This document shows, piece after piece, positions 1 through 8,833 of a stretch of DNA of 64,000 nt. The notes beneath the pieces were generated by a model. The model did not search any database and was not told the origin of the DNA. It saw only the letters and a list, made by a program, of their open reading frames with translations. The number at the start of each line of letters is the position of its first letter. Position 1 is the stretch's first letter. The translations under genes were made by a program, and so were the position numbers. This DNA is from UBA5336 sp039818165. GTDB lineage: Bacteria; Pseudomonadota; Alphaproteobacteria; Caulobacterales; Hyphomonadaceae. The stretch covers positions 62,001-126,000 of the forward strand of contig JBCBUL010000003.1 in assembly GCA_039818165.1 (NCBI GenBank), given 5' to 3'.

Positions 1-300
1 AATCATGTCGCCAACGACATATTCAGGGGCGTCGTGAATCAGTGCGGCAAGCAGCATCTCTGGGGTGATCGAAGGTTTCAGGTGACGAACCAGGCGCTCT
101 ACCAGTAAGGAGTGCTGGGCGACCGAAAAGGCATAGTCGCCCACGGTCTGCCCATTCCAGCGCGCGACCCGAGCCAGTCCATGGGCAATGTCTTCGATCT
201 CGACGTCCAATGGTGACGGATCAAGAAGATCAAGCCGGCGCCCTGACAACATGCGTTGCCAGGCGCGCGGCGGAAGCGAAGTCGAACGGGAAGAGGCCAT
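1..300 (-). CDS. HD-domain phosphohydrolase (YfbR-like), 3' end cut by window edge
   Basis: The first 100 codons of a minus-strand gene run off the left edge. The protein starts MASSRS and carries WNGQT near residues 48-52, AQHS with a histidine at 63, and IHDAPEY with the HD pair at 89-90. This order (WNGQT, xQHS, HDAPE) is typical of YfbR-like HD-domain nucleotidases and phosphohydrolases; the later conserved Asp lies outside the window. The expected role is metal-dependent hydrolysis of nucleoside monophosphates or related phosphates in the cytoplasm. The start at 300 was chosen because it keeps the usual short N-terminus before the first conserved block. It is divergent from the small gene at 506, with about 200 bases of shared upstream DNA in which I see no clear regulatory site. 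Confidence 0.75.
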   Translation of the reverse strand, partial: MASSRSTSLPPRAWQRMLSGRRLDLLDPSPLDVEIEDIAHGLARVARWNGQTVGDYAFSVAQHSLLVERLVRHLKPSITPEMLLAALIHDAPEYVVGDMI

Positions 301-505
301 GGGCCTGCATCTACGTCAGCGCGACGGAAAAGTGAATTTCCCGGGCGGGATGATCTGCACTTTACCGCTGAATCGCGCGCTTGGTTAATGTGTGTGGCAA
401 GACTGGCAACACACTGACCCGTTTTTGCCGTGCTTTCGAGAGGCGCAGTTAACCCCCGTCGGGCCAAACTCTCATCATACAAAGCAGACAAGCCGAGGCG
501 TGGTG

Positions 506-658
506 ATGATTGATGCAATGGTGAATTGGGCAAGCCAGCCTTCGACGGCGGCGTTCGTTCTGGCAGGCGCTGTGGTGGTGATCCTGATAGAGGCCACCCG
601 CCAGGGGCGCGAGGCCCTCTGGGGAGACTTCTTCTACGATGAAATGGACGACGAATAG
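506..658 (+). CDS. small single-pass membrane protein, 50 aa
   Basis: A 50-residue protein with one hydrophobic segment (about residues 15-30, AAFVLAGAVVVILIEA), then a short basic stretch and a very acidic tail ending YDEMDDE. A GAGG ribosome-binding sequence lies 7 bases before this ATG, so I prefer it over the upstream possible start at 392. No family is recognised. It converges on the antiporter gene 12 bases downstream. The shape (short N-terminus, one helix, charged C-terminus) is that of a small inner-membrane accessory peptide, but no function can be read from it. Confidence 0.55.
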   Translation: MIDAMVNWASQPSTAAFVLAGAVVVILIEATRQGREALWGDFFYDEMDDE

Positions 659-670
659 ACCGCTCGCCGT

Positions 671-2632
671 CTAACTCGCCGCTACGGGTTTATCATCAGC
701 ACTTGATTCCCCTCCGGCCGCCTTTTGGCCGACTTCAGTTGTTCCGGGCGGCCCATATGTAATGACCGTCGCCCCTTCCCCACCGCGCGGTTCAGCGTTG
801 CCACCGAGGAAGCTCACAGAGCCGTCGGGGCGGACTTCAGCCACGAAATCAGACCCTGGACGATCCGTCTTTAGATTCTCGAGCGTGTACTTTTCAGTCA
901 GTTGCGTCTTGGCAAAGGCCCAGCCGCGATAGTGATCCCGGATGAGTTGATCATAGCCGCGCCCGCGCTTGATCAATGTCCGTCCGCGCGTACCTGCCCC
1001 CATACTGCGGGGGTCCTCTTCTTCGCCTTCCTGGGTTGAAAGCTGGAACACTTTGTGACGACCGAGTTCTGGCGCGAAATGGCTGGAAACCAGCGCGTTG
1101 TAAGGCTCGTTGGCTGACAGAGCGAGCGCGGTCTCAAACCGGGCATGGTCCAGCCGCACCTCAGCGTCTTCCGACAGCACCTCGCCAAAGAAGGTTTCCA
1201 ATCCGGACTCCCGGGCCGGACGAAGCCGTCGCCAATTGGTGTCGGCAATAATGGACTCGACGCCGGAGGCTTTTAGCGTCTTGGCAAGATCCACGCTCCA
1301 GGGCGTGGCGCCGACCATCAGGACGCCGGGCTTTTCCTTGCGAGCCAGACCGAGAAACTGCGCCAGCGGGCCGATGGTAAAGCCATGCAACACCACCGTC
1401 GAAAACACCATCGCAAAGGCCAGCGGCGTGATCTGTTCGGCACCATAGATGTCGAAAGCCGAATTGCGGTCCAGGTCGATGAGCAACGTGCCGAAAAGGC
1501 CAGAGACGGCCACGGCTACAATCCCGCGCGGCGCAATCCATCCCAGCAAGAGGGCCTCGTTGCGCGTCAACGTGCCGTAGGTCGAAATCCAGATCGAGAG
1601 TGGGCGAACCACGAACAGCATGGCTGCGAGGAAATAGAATGTCTGCGGTGTCAGAGCCTGTTCGATCAGTTGGGGAGTCAGGTCCGCAGTCAGAATGATA
1701 AACACACCCGAAACGAGGAGGACCGCTATATCCTCTTTGAATTTGCGAAGTTCGGCGAGGCCGGCGAGTTTCGAGTTGCCGAGGAACATCCCGTAGGCCG
1801 TCACAGCAACCAGCCCGATTTCCTTCTCAAGCATTTCGGCGACAGCGTAGCAGAGGATGATTGAGGCGAAGATGATGGGCGCCTTCAGGTATTCCGGCGT
1901 TAGTCCAGCGCGAAACAGGCGGACAATCCCCCAACCAAATGCGAGCCCAAGAGCAACACCCAGCGCCGCAGCAAGGATCACCCAGGCTGCGACGCCAATG
2001 GTGCTCTCGCCATTGGATGCAACGCGAACAATCTCGAACGCTGCCACAGCAAAGAGCGCCCCGATCGGATCATTGACGATGCCCTCCCAGCGCAGGGCCG
2101 CGCCGGTGCGCCCGCCAATCTTGGACTGACGCAGCAGCGGCATGATGACGGTCGGTCCAGTCACCACCATGACACCTGCAAACACAATGGAAGAGGCCCA
2201 GTCCAATCCGGCCGCATAATGGGCCGCCAACGAGCCTAATGCCCAGGCCAATGGCCCTCCGACAAACACCATTCGCCGCACAGCCGCGCCCGCATCTCTC
2301 AAATGCTCAAACCGCAGTACAAGCCCGCCTTCAAAGAGAATGACCGCCACCGCTAACGAAATGATGGGGCGCAGCAGTTCGTTGAACTCCGCGCTGGGGT
2401 CAAGCAATGCCCCATTGGTGCCGATAAAGAGAAAACTGTCTGGATTTCCGAGGGTCGTCGCCCAGAGCGGGCCAACGATCAATCCAGCCAACGCCATCAG
2501 AACGATCGCTGGCGCCTGAAGCCTCCAGGCCAACCATTGCGCGCCCAGCCCGAGCGCGCCGATCAGCGCCACTGAGAATATCAGCGATTGCTGGCTGCCC
2601 GCCAGAAGTATCGGAAGGTTGTTTAAGTCCAA
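671..2632 (-). CDS. CPA1-type cation:proton antiporter with C-terminal nucleotide-binding-like domain
   Basis: A 653-residue membrane protein. Residues 1 to about 425 form some 12 hydrophobic segments; TGPTV (158-162) and EGIVNDP with the N187-D188 pair match the ND motif of electroneutral CPA1 (NhaP-type) antiporters exchanging Na+ or K+ for H+ across the inner membrane. After the membrane part a soluble region from about 435 (GVLMVGATPWSVDLAK, then AD..WRRL) looks like a TrkA-N/Rossmann regulatory domain. No ATG fits before the first helix: the reading frame begins at TTG (2632), with CAGGGA a few bases upstream. It is convergent with the 50-aa gene and lies just downstream of an uncharacterised gene on the same strand. 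Ion specificity cannot be read from sequence. Confidence 0.85.
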   Translation of the reverse strand: MDLNNLPILLAGSQQSLIFSVALIGALGLGAQWLAWRLQAPAIVLMALAGLIVGPLWATTLGNPDSFLFIGTNGALLDPSAEFNELLRPIISLAVAVILFEGGLVLRFEHLRDAGAAVRRMVFVGGPLAWALGSLAAHYAAGLDWASSIVFAGVMVVTGPTVIMPLLRQSKIGGRTGAALRWEGIVNDPIGALFAVAAFEIVRVASNGESTIGVAAWVILAAALGVALGLAFGWGIVRLFRAGLTPEYLKAPIIFASIILCYAVAEMLEKEIGLVAVTAYGMFLGNSKLAGLAELRKFKEDIAVLLVSGVFIILTADLTPQLIEQALTPQTFYFLAAMLFVVRPLSIWISTYGTLTRNEALLLGWIAPRGIVAVAVSGLFGTLLIDLDRNSAFDIYGAEQITPLAFAMVFSTVVLHGFTIGPLAQFLGLARKEKPGVLMVGATPWSVDLAKTLKASGVESIIADTNWRRLRPARESGLETFFGEVLSEDAEVRLDHARFETALALSANEPYNALVSSHFAPELGRHKVFQLSTQEGEEEDPRSMGAGTRGRTLIKRGRGYDQLIRDHYRGWAFAKTQLTEKYTLENLKTDRPGSDFVAEVRPDGSVSFLGGNAEPRGGEGATVITYGPPGTTEVGQKAAGGESSADDKPVAAS

Positions 2633-2670
2633 AAATCCCTGCCCCAGTTCTGTCGCCCCGAAAACCGGCG

Positions 2671-3195
2671 TCAGACCTTTGCTTCTTCCTGGCCATCTGC
2701 AAAATCGAAACCGATTTCACGCGTGCCGAAGTCGCCTTCATTGTAGCGATCGATTCTGTTCTGGAACCAGCCACTGACGTGTTGGTAGATTTCTTCGTAG
2801 AATGGCTCGGGATCATTGTCTGCCAACGGCAGTTCGAACGTATACTCGTTCCCGCCTTCCATGATGACCCGGAAGATATCGCCCGTTTTGCGGCATTCTA
2901 GCGCCAAACGGAGCCAGTCGGTTCCTTTCGTTACGCGAATGGCCACGCCGAATTGTACAGGCCCAAGGGGGCGAAACCCTCGCGGCGCAATTGAAAATGC
3001 CTGGTCGCCATAGGGGCGCGGCTCGAACGGACCGGCTGGTGGAACAAGATGCACACAGGTGCCATCGCGTGAGCCAAGGAAAGCGCATAGACCCTCCCGA
3101 AGCTCCTCGGCGAGGCGGCGGATGCGATCATAATTCTCTGCGGCGAGCGACTGGTAGGTCTCAACCGTTTCCAAGAGGTCGTCAAAACGAGACAT
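2671..3195 (-). CDS. uncharacterised 174-aa soluble protein
   Basis: A 174-residue acidic soluble protein without signal peptide or membrane segment. It opens with a helical stretch (MSRFDDLLETVETYQSLAAE), then mixed alpha/beta sequence with aromatic-rich blocks such as YEEIYQHVSGWFQNRIDRY, and ends in a charged tail. The start is supported by GAGGAG 9 bases upstream. It shares a strand with the antiporter and is 38 bases from it, so the two may be cotranscribed. I do not recognise the family and no catalytic motif stands out. Confidence 0.65.
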   Translation of the reverse strand: MSRFDDLLETVETYQSLAAENYDRIRRLAEELREGLCAFLGSRDGTCVHLVPPAGPFEPRPYGDQAFSIAPRGFRPLGPVQFGVAIRVTKGTDWLRLALECRKTGDIFRVIMEGGNEYTFELPLADNDPEPFYEEIYQHVSGWFQNRIDRYNEGDFGTREIGFDFADGQEEAKV

Positions 3196-3328
3196 GCGCG
3201 AGTCTCCTCAAACCAGGGCCGGCGCGCATGGAGCCGGTCGAAATGTCAGATGGCGCATAACGTCTTACGACACGCACCGCTGCGCAGATATGCACTGCCC
3301 GCCGGTGCGATCAAGTCCGAGACGATGA

Positions 3329-3733
3329 TCAGGAGAGGATACGGCGCCCGAATGAGACGCGATACCAGTAGAATTGCAGGCCAAGGAAGGCCAGGACAAT
3401 GCCAACCGCAGCAGATGACAGCGTTCGAATGGTTTCCTGCGATGGCGTCAGGATGATCATTTCAAGGAAGCTGGCGAACACCAGTGTAAGCATTGCAGCA
3501 GCGCCGCGGCGGCTGATTCCGATTGTCAACGTTGCCCAGACTGTGAGCGAGCCAAAGGCAGACATCCGCATAAGTTCATTCTGGAGTGGAAATACTTCGG
3601 CGCCCGGGGCCCACGCTGCCGTGCGCACGGCGATCAGAACGGCGATCAATCCGGTTAAGCCGGTTGCGACGCGCTCCGCAGTTCCGTGAAGCCAATAGCT
3701 GCGTTCGATTTCGTGCCCAAGATCTGAACTCAC
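3329..3733 (-). CDS. small multi-pass membrane protein
   Basis: About 134 residues with four hydrophobic segments (around ATGLTGLIAVLIAV, AFGSLTVWATLTIG, AAMLTLVFASFLEMI and AVGIVLAFLGLQFYWY) and a short basic C-terminus. The GTG at 3733 is preferred because AAAGGA lies 7 bases upstream; a TTG 39 bases further up is possible. No family is recognised. It sits alone between an uncharacterised gene and motA on the same strand, with over 90 bases on either side, so it may be transcribed separately. Confidence 0.5.
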   Translation of the reverse strand: MSSDLGHEIERSYWLHGTAERVATGLTGLIAVLIAVRTAAWAPGAEVFPLQNELMRMSAFGSLTVWATLTIGISRRGAAAMLTLVFASFLEMIILTPSQETIRTLSSAAVGIVLAFLGLQFYWYRVSFGRRILS

Positions 3734-3864
3734 AACACACGGTCCTTTGTCAATCTGACCCGCAGGGGCCAATTCTTATGGACGACATTACGCGATGGGT
3801 TTTGAGATTGCTTTCACGCGGCCACAAAGACTGTGCAGATCGTAGAAAGGTCGAGTTAACCCAC

Positions 3865-4743
3865 TCACGCGGCCTTGGCGGGGCTTGAGAAGCGCAGCTT
3901 TTGAGAGGCCATCTCCAGAGCCTTGAAATCGGGTTGAACATGCTTCGGGATACACGCCCGCGCCACATCCATCGCCGCCTGCGGCGATGCGCCGGACATA
4001 TGTTGCGTCAAATGGGTTCGGATGACCTCAAGAACCGCCGACTCCTCTTCGACCACCTGACCGAAGCGGTTGGCTAGCGGACCGACGAGCCCGTAGGAGA
4101 GAAACACTCCGAGAAAGGTGCCCAACAAAGCGCTGGCGACCATGGCACCCACAGTGGCCGATGGCGCATCAATCGCGGTCATGGTTTTGATGATGCCAAG
4201 AACTGCAGCAATGATTCCGAGGGCTGGAAGCGCGTCAGCAATGGTCTGCAACGCGGCAACGCTCCGCATGCGTTGGGAAACCGTCTGCTCAATCGAGCGG
4301 TCCATCTGTTCGATCGCGCGCTCCGGATTGGACGGATCCAATGCGCAAAGGCGCAAGGCATCACAAATCAGATCCCGCGCAGCTGCGTCTGACTGGAGTT
4401 GCGGCGCAGACTGGAAAAGGCCTGATGTGTCCGGCGCATCCAGGTCGGACTCGATGGCTATGTGTCCGCCACGGCGCACGCGGCGACACACTTCACTCAA
4501 GACGCCCAGCAGATCCGCATAATCCTGAGATTTCCAGCGCGAGCCCCGAACTGCGTGCCCAAGACCTGCAAGCGCCCCACGCGTCACATCCCCTGAATTG
4601 CCGATCAGCAAGGTGCCGAGGGCAGCCCCGCCGATCAGGGCGAGTTCAAATGGCAGCGCGGCCAGCACCCCCTCAGCCCCGGTCGCCACCAGGCCAATGG
4701 CGATGAGAACACAAACAAAAAGAAATCCAAGGATTTGAGACAT
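3865..4743 (-). CDS. motA: flagellar motor stator protein MotA
   Basis: A 292-residue MotA/TolQ/ExbB-family protein. It has two N-terminal hydrophobic segments, a cytoplasmic region with many charges (KSQDYADLL, RRVRRGGH), and two C-terminal helices (about 175-220) including ALPALGIIAAVLGIIKTM and GAMVASALLGTFLGVFLSYGLVGPLAN, the conserved region that lines the proton channel with MotB. MotA/MotB forms the stator of the flagellar motor in the inner membrane. ATG at 4743 is preferred to the GTG two codons upstream. No motB is adjacent, as in several alphaproteobacteria where the two are unlinked. A CtrA-like sequence lies about 45-60 bases upstream. Confidence 0.9.
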   Translation of the reverse strand: MSQILGFLFVCVLIAIGLVATGAEGVLAALPFELALIGGAALGTLLIGNSGDVTRGALAGLGHAVRGSRWKSQDYADLLGVLSEVCRRVRRGGHIAIESDLDAPDTSGLFQSAPQLQSDAAARDLICDALRLCALDPSNPERAIEQMDRSIEQTVSQRMRSVAALQTIADALPALGIIAAVLGIIKTMTAIDAPSATVGAMVASALLGTFLGVFLSYGLVGPLANRFGQVVEEESAVLEVIRTHLTQHMSGASPQAAMDVARACIPKHVQPDFKALEMASQKLRFSSPAKAA

Positions 4744-5105
4744 GGGCACCGCAGCTTTCTGGCGGGTTACTCTAAGCGCACCATGGTTAAGTCGCGGCTA
4801 ACCGGCGCTGAAAAACGGCCCTGACTCTCGCCCTAAGGGAAGCAACTGCAATATGTATAACCTGTCAGCAGTCGCGGCGTTGTTTCGCTCCTGCGCGTTT
4901 GATAGGTTCCGACGCAAGGTTGGGACACGAAGTTAGGGAGGTGCGTTCTGGCGGTTTCGTCATTTCTGATGTCAGACAAGCCGATCAAATCCTGCCTTCC
5001 CGTCCATAACCAAAGATATTCCGCCCACACCACTCCACCTCTGGGTAACGCCGCATTAAGGCTAAGCCACCAGACTGCGATAAAGATCCGAAAGGAGTAA
5101 CCGAG
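4744..5105. other. 362-base intergenic region between motA and a secreted protein gene
   Basis: Divergent promoter region for motA (minus) and the gene at 5106 (plus). The only elements I can point to are the CtrA-like sequence at 4787-4801 and, just ahead of the right-hand gene, a weak promoter candidate (TTAAGG, 17 bases, GATAAA). Open frames crossing the region on the minus strand have no ribosome-binding site or recognisable protein character. Confidence 0.4.
4787..4801 (-). promoter_or_regulatory. CtrA-like box upstream of motA
   Basis: TTAA-GTCGCGG-CTAA differs by one base from the CtrA consensus TTAA-N7-TTAA. It lies 44-58 bases upstream of the motA ATG. Flagellar genes are classic CtrA-linked targets in this group of bacteria, so placement is sensible, but a one-mismatch site in bulk sequence is weak evidence. 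Confidence 0.3.
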
Positions 5106-5588
5106 ATGAAAACAGCGTTTGCTGCCCTGACACTTACCCTGTTCGTCGGAACGGCCACAGCTCAACAATATGCCTCCGCTGACGACTATCGCACATGTCC
5201 TGCGGCGCAGACCTCAGAAGGGCTTTCTGTAGTTGAAAGCACGTGCGGCAAACTCACGCCGCCCGCTTTTGGCTCGGCGAACTTCAATTCCCTGTTCGAA
5301 CTGGAGCGGGCAGAAGCAGCACGCGATGCGTTCACAACGCAGGTCGCCGAGTACGGTAACTGCGTCAGCCGCTTCATCGACAGCTACCGCCGCCCGGGCG
5401 CAGATGCCAACTCCACGGCGCCGGACAAGGCCGCTTGCGCTCATTCCTGGGCCCAGGACCAGATCGTTCAAGCCACACGGGACTATGGCCGCGCCTGCAT
5501 CGAGTTTTCCAACCGGTCCATGGTCGACGCGACGATCGAACCCTGGAGTGGTGCCTGCTATCCTGCCGTGCCGTCTCAGAACGGTTAG
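5106..5588 (+). CDS. secreted uncharacterised protein with cysteines
   Basis: A 160-residue protein with a clear signal peptide (MKTAFAALTLTLFVGTATA, cleavage before QQYAS). The mature part has seven cysteines (for example YRTCPAAQ, STCGKL, YGNCVSRF, AACAHSW, RACIEF, GACYPA), which suggests disulfides in the periplasm. The start is supported by AAAGGAG 9 bases upstream. The middle (LFELERAEAARDAFTTQVAEYGNCVSRFIDSYRRPG) is predicted helical. No family is recognised. It lies upstream of the MFS gene on the same strand with a 50-base gap, and a perfect terminator hairpin just inside the MFS frame probably ends its transcript. Confidence 0.65.
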   Translation: MKTAFAALTLTLFVGTATAQQYASADDYRTCPAAQTSEGLSVVESTCGKLTPPAFGSANFNSLFELERAEAARDAFTTQVAEYGNCVSRFIDSYRRPGADANSTAPDKAACAHSWAQDQIVQATRDYGRACIEFSNRSMVDATIEPWSGACYPAVPSQNG

Positions 5589-5638
5589 CCCCACGACGCG
5601 CTTGATCTTTTCGCCTATCAGGCCGAAACCTCGACCTG

Positions 5639-6910
5639 ATGAGCGCACACGAGACTGAATCCCCAAACACAGCGCCGCGACCCGACCGTCGCGGCGCTTT
5701 TCGTTTGTTGTTCTTTGCTCTGGCCACAATCGGCGCTGGAAACACGATGCTGATCGCGGCCGTACTGCCGCCCCTGACCCGCGACCTTGGCCTGCCCGAT
5801 TGGATGGCCGGGGCGATTTTCTCGCTCTCTGCTGCCATATGGGTCGTCGCCAGCCCGTTCTGGGGGCGCACATCAAACACGTTGGGCCGTCGCCGCGTCG
5901 CAGCGATTGGACTGGCAGGCTATTCAGCCTCAATGCTGCTTTTCGGCGTTTCAGGCCTCGCAGCGCTGACAGGCTTCATCACGGCTCCGCTCTTCATCTT
6001 TGCACTGCTTTTGACCTCTCGATCCCTGTTTGGCCTGTTCGGATCCGGCACCAACCCCGCCGCCCAGGCCTATGTGGCCGACCGCACAGACCCTTCGAAC
6101 CGCACCGCGGAAATGGCGTCGGTCACCGCAGGACACAGTTTTGGCACCGTGGCCGGTCCCGCTTTTGCGGCGGCCATGGTGGCGGTCTTCGGCTTGCTCA
6201 GTCCGGTGTTTTTTACCTGCGTCCTGGCGGCAGGCATGTCCTGGCTAATCCTGACGAAACTGCCAGAAGCGACGCCGCCTCAGCAAAAACTGGAAGCGCC
6301 CAGCCGCCCTCCCAAGGGGCTTTGGCGGGACAAGCGTGTCTTCGCCTTCCTCCTCTTCGCCACGGCCTTGTCCCTAGTCACCGGCGTCCTGATGCAAACC
6401 TTTGTCTTCGCCGTGATGGACAAAATGGACGTGTCGGGTGTGACCGCCGCCCAGTTCACCGGCCCCGCCTTTACCGTGGGCGCGATGGCCACCCTGCTGG
6501 CGCAGCTTGTGCTGATCCCACGCCTCGACATGTCGAACCGGCGATTGATGGTCACCGGCGCCTTGTCCCTCGCCGTTGGGGCGTTCCTGATCATTCCCGC
6601 ACAGGATTTTGCCACGCTGATCGTCGCCCAGTTTGCCATCGGTCTCGGCCAGGGCCTGGCCCGGCCCGGCTTTTTCGCGGGCGCGTCCCTTGCCGTTGGC
6701 GCTGAGGAACAAGGCGACATTGCAGGACTCGTCATGGCGACGAATGCCATCGGCTTTGTGGTCTCACCCTTCTTCGGTCCATGGCTCTATGAGTTTGCCC
6801 ATCCCGCACTGCCCTTCGCCATCGCTGGGGGCCTACTCTTGATGATGGCGCCGTTCGCCGCTTTCTTTGCAGGACCTCGCGAGCCGGAGCCCGCCGATGC
6901 AAATCACTGA
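5639..6910 (+). CDS. MFS transporter
   Basis: A 423-residue major facilitator superfamily protein with about 12 hydrophobic segments. The loop after helix 2 reads GRTSNTLGRRRV, a match to the MFS motif A pattern. The central loop (about 210-230, EATPPQQKLEAPSRPPKGLW) divides two six-helix halves. It likely moves a small molecule across the inner membrane using a proton gradient; family features suggest a drug or metabolite exporter but substrate is not readable. The first 20 or so codons are unusual: they contain a strong intrinsic terminator. There is no good ribosome-binding sequence before the ATG. The GNAT gene overlaps its 3' end, so the two are probably coupled. Confidence 0.85.
   Translation: MSAHETESPNTAPRPDRRGAFRLLFFALATIGAGNTMLIAAVLPPLTRDLGLPDWMAGAIFSLSAAIWVVASPFWGRTSNTLGRRRVAAIGLAGYSASMLLFGVSGLAALTGFITAPLFIFALLLTSRSLFGLFGSGTNPAAQAYVADRTDPSNRTAEMASVTAGHSFGTVAGPAFAAAMVAVFGLLSPVFFTCVLAAGMSWLILTKLPEATPPQQKLEAPSRPPKGLWRDKRVFAFLLFATALSLVTGVLMQTFVFAVMDKMDVSGVTAAQFTGPAFTVGAMATLLAQLVLIPRLDMSNRRLMVTGALSLAVGAFLIIPAQDFATLIVAQFAIGLGQGLARPGFFAGASLAVGAEEQGDIAGLVMATNAIGFVVSPFFGPWLYEFAHPALPFAIAGGLLLMMAPFAAFFAGPREPEPADANH
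5672..5704 (+). terminator. intrinsic terminator inside the 5' end of the MFS frame
   Basis: A 10-bp perfect stem (GCGCCGCGAC and GTCGCGGCGC) with a 6-base loop, followed by TTTTCGTTTGTTG. It lies 84 bases after the stop codon of the secreted-protein gene but also 33 bases inside the MFS coding frame. By form it is a strong Rho-independent terminator; it could terminate the upstream transcript or act on MFS expression. Confidence 0.65.
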
Positions 6911-7352
6911 AGTCAACGCCGTGCACCCGGACATCCAGATGCTGATCGCGACGCATAAGGCCTTCTGCGAAGCAGTTTCGCCTCCGGAAGCCTGCCACGC
7001 CGTCACAACTCAGACTCCTGAAATCGAAGACTTCCGCTATTGGCTGGCGAGCGAGGACGGCGCAGCGCTTGGCTGCATTGCCCTGAAACGTCTCAACGAC
7101 GACGAAGGCGAAGTGAAGACCATGCACGTGCTTCAAACGGCCCGCGGAAAAGGCGCCGCGAAGGCCTTGGTCGAACGGCTTTTGACCGAAGCGCGCGCGG
7201 AGAATCTGACCCGCCTCAGCCTGGAAACAGGCACGAACGCTCCATTCGCTGCATCACGAGCGCTGTACGCCCGGCACGGGTTCGCCGAATGCGAGCCCTT
7301 TGGCGACTATTCAGGTCACCCGTTCAGTTATTTCATGACCCGCGAGCTCTAG
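6897..7352 (+). CDS. GNAT family N-acetyltransferase
   Basis: A 151-residue acetyltransferase with the acetyl-CoA binding pattern VKTMHVLQTARGKGAAKALVERLL (motif A, R/Q-x-x-G-x-G/A near residues 78-95), followed by LSLETG and a C-terminal ARHGFAECEPFGDY block typical of GNAT enzymes. ATG at 6897 has GGAG upstream and overlaps the end of the MFS gene by 14 bases, so translation is probably coupled. A start 10 codons earlier is possible. The acceptor substrate is unknown. Confidence 0.8.
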   Translation: MQITEVNAVHPDIQMLIATHKAFCEAVSPPEACHAVTTQTPEIEDFRYWLASEDGAALGCIALKRLNDDEGEVKTMHVLQTARGKGAAKALVERLLTEARAENLTRLSLETGTNAPFAASRALYARHGFAECEPFGDYSGHPFSYFMTREL

Positions 7353-7353
7353 C

Positions 7354-8727
7354 TCACTGGCCTGCCGCGCTCCGCACGTAAGCGAGCATTTCTGTCGTCG
7401 GAAAACCATCGGCAATGAAGCCATTGGCGTCCTGGAACTCGCGCAGAGCGCCTTTCGTGCCGCGACCGGCGATGCCGTCCACGGGTCCAGCATCGAAGCC
7501 CAGAGCGTTCAGTCCGGACTGGAGCTGTTTCACCTGAGCGACGCTCAGGGGCTGTAGGTCTCGTGGCCAGGCGGCTCGCAAGGGCGCGCGACCGGCGATC
7601 TCGTCAGACAAAAGCCCGACCGCCAAGGCATAGCTGTCTGCCCGGTTATAGGTTTTGAACACGTTGAAGTTCTTGAAGAGCAGGAATTTCGGACCGCGAT
7701 GGCCTGCCGGCACCCACAATTCGGCAAACTTTCCATTTGCCAGTCCGTCGCCCCGCGCCGTATCGACGAAACGAATGCCCTGGGCAGTCCAGCTTCCAAT
7801 GCGGCGGTCCTGTCCGTCGGCGAGACTATAGTCAAAGTCCTCAGGCACGGTCACTTCCATGCCCCAAGGCTGATCGTATTCGAAACCGGAAACAGAAAGA
7901 TAATTGGCCGCAGATGCCAGGGCATCTTCGGGGCTTTCCCAGAGGTCGATATTGCCGTCGCCGGTGAAGTCGGTGGCGTGGGCGAGGAATGTCGACGGCA
8001 TGAACTGTGTATGCCCCATGGCACCGGCCCAGCCAGAAACAAGCTGGTCTCGCTCCGCTGCTCCCGTTTCGACGATTTTCATCAGGGCAATGAGCTCATT
8101 CTCTGCAAATCGCCGACGGCGGCCCTCAACAGCCATGTTGGCTAGCGTGTTGGCCGCGTCGAAGTCGCCCATATAAGAGCCGAAATTCGTCTCCATGCCC
8201 CAAATAGCCAGGAGCGCCTCGCGGTTCACACCATAGGCGCCTTCTAGCTGATCGAACGCTGCGTCCAGCGAGGTGTAACGGTCCCGCCCACGATCGACCC
8301 GTGTCGCAGTGACCGCGGTCCGCAGGTATTCCCAGATAGGCTTGGCAAATTCCGCCTGCTCTGAGATCGCAGATTGGGTTTGCAGATTGTTTCCGAGATA
8401 GATGTCCAGCGGGTTGATGCCCTCCAGCATGGACCGGATAACCGCTGGATCACGCCCCTGGGCGCTGGCCCGCGCCGCAAAGCTCAGGCGCCAGGCGTCC
8501 ATGGCGGAATTCCCAGATGGCGCGTATGGCGCGGTGGGATCAACGGAACTGGAAGGTGTTCCCGAGCCACCAGCCGAGCCGCTTTCGCCTGCCCCGCCCC
8601 GATCGCCGATCGGCCCGGCAACAGGTGGCGAATAAGGCCCGGCTGCACACGCGCCCAATATGGCAACGAGGCTGGCAACCATGGCCCAGCGCGCGGATTT
8701 TCGAATGTAAACCGGCATGTTCTGCAT
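7354..8727 (-). CDS. mltB: membrane-bound lytic murein transglycosylase B family (SLT_2) with peptidoglycan-binding tail
   Basis: A 457-residue lipoprotein: the signal peptide ends in LGAC (lipobox), followed by a Gly/Ser/Pro-rich linker. The SLT_2 catalytic domain (about 80-375) carries WGMETNFGSYMG, whose Glu is the expected catalytic acid, and GAMGHTQFMPSTF and YLSVSGFEY blocks of MltB enzymes that cleave glycan strands to 1,6-anhydromuropeptides. The C-terminus (about 390-450, LQSGLNALGFDAGPVDG ... REFQDANGF) is a PG_binding_1 domain. GGAGG lies 8 bases before the ATG. It is convergent with the GNAT gene, one base apart. The domain assignment is firm; the exact paralogue is less so. Confidence 0.9.
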   Translation of the reverse strand: MQNMPVYIRKSARWAMVASLVAILGACAAGPYSPPVAGPIGDRGGAGESGSAGGSGTPSSSVDPTAPYAPSGNSAMDAWRLSFAARASAQGRDPAVIRSMLEGINPLDIYLGNNLQTQSAISEQAEFAKPIWEYLRTAVTATRVDRGRDRYTSLDAAFDQLEGAYGVNREALLAIWGMETNFGSYMGDFDAANTLANMAVEGRRRRFAENELIALMKIVETGAAERDQLVSGWAGAMGHTQFMPSTFLAHATDFTGDGNIDLWESPEDALASAANYLSVSGFEYDQPWGMEVTVPEDFDYSLADGQDRRIGSWTAQGIRFVDTARGDGLANGKFAELWVPAGHRGPKFLLFKNFNVFKTYNRADSYALAVGLLSDEIAGRAPLRAAWPRDLQPLSVAQVKQLQSGLNALGFDAGPVDGIAGRGTKGALREFQDANGFIADGFPTTEMLAYVRSAAGQ

Positions 8728-8833
8728 CCCTTATGCCTCCAACCGCGGCATACGCCTTGACAGCGCCATGCCCTTCACGCTACTTCGTCGCCTTTGCTGA
8801 ACCAGCGACACTCAAACACACCCGGACGGACCC

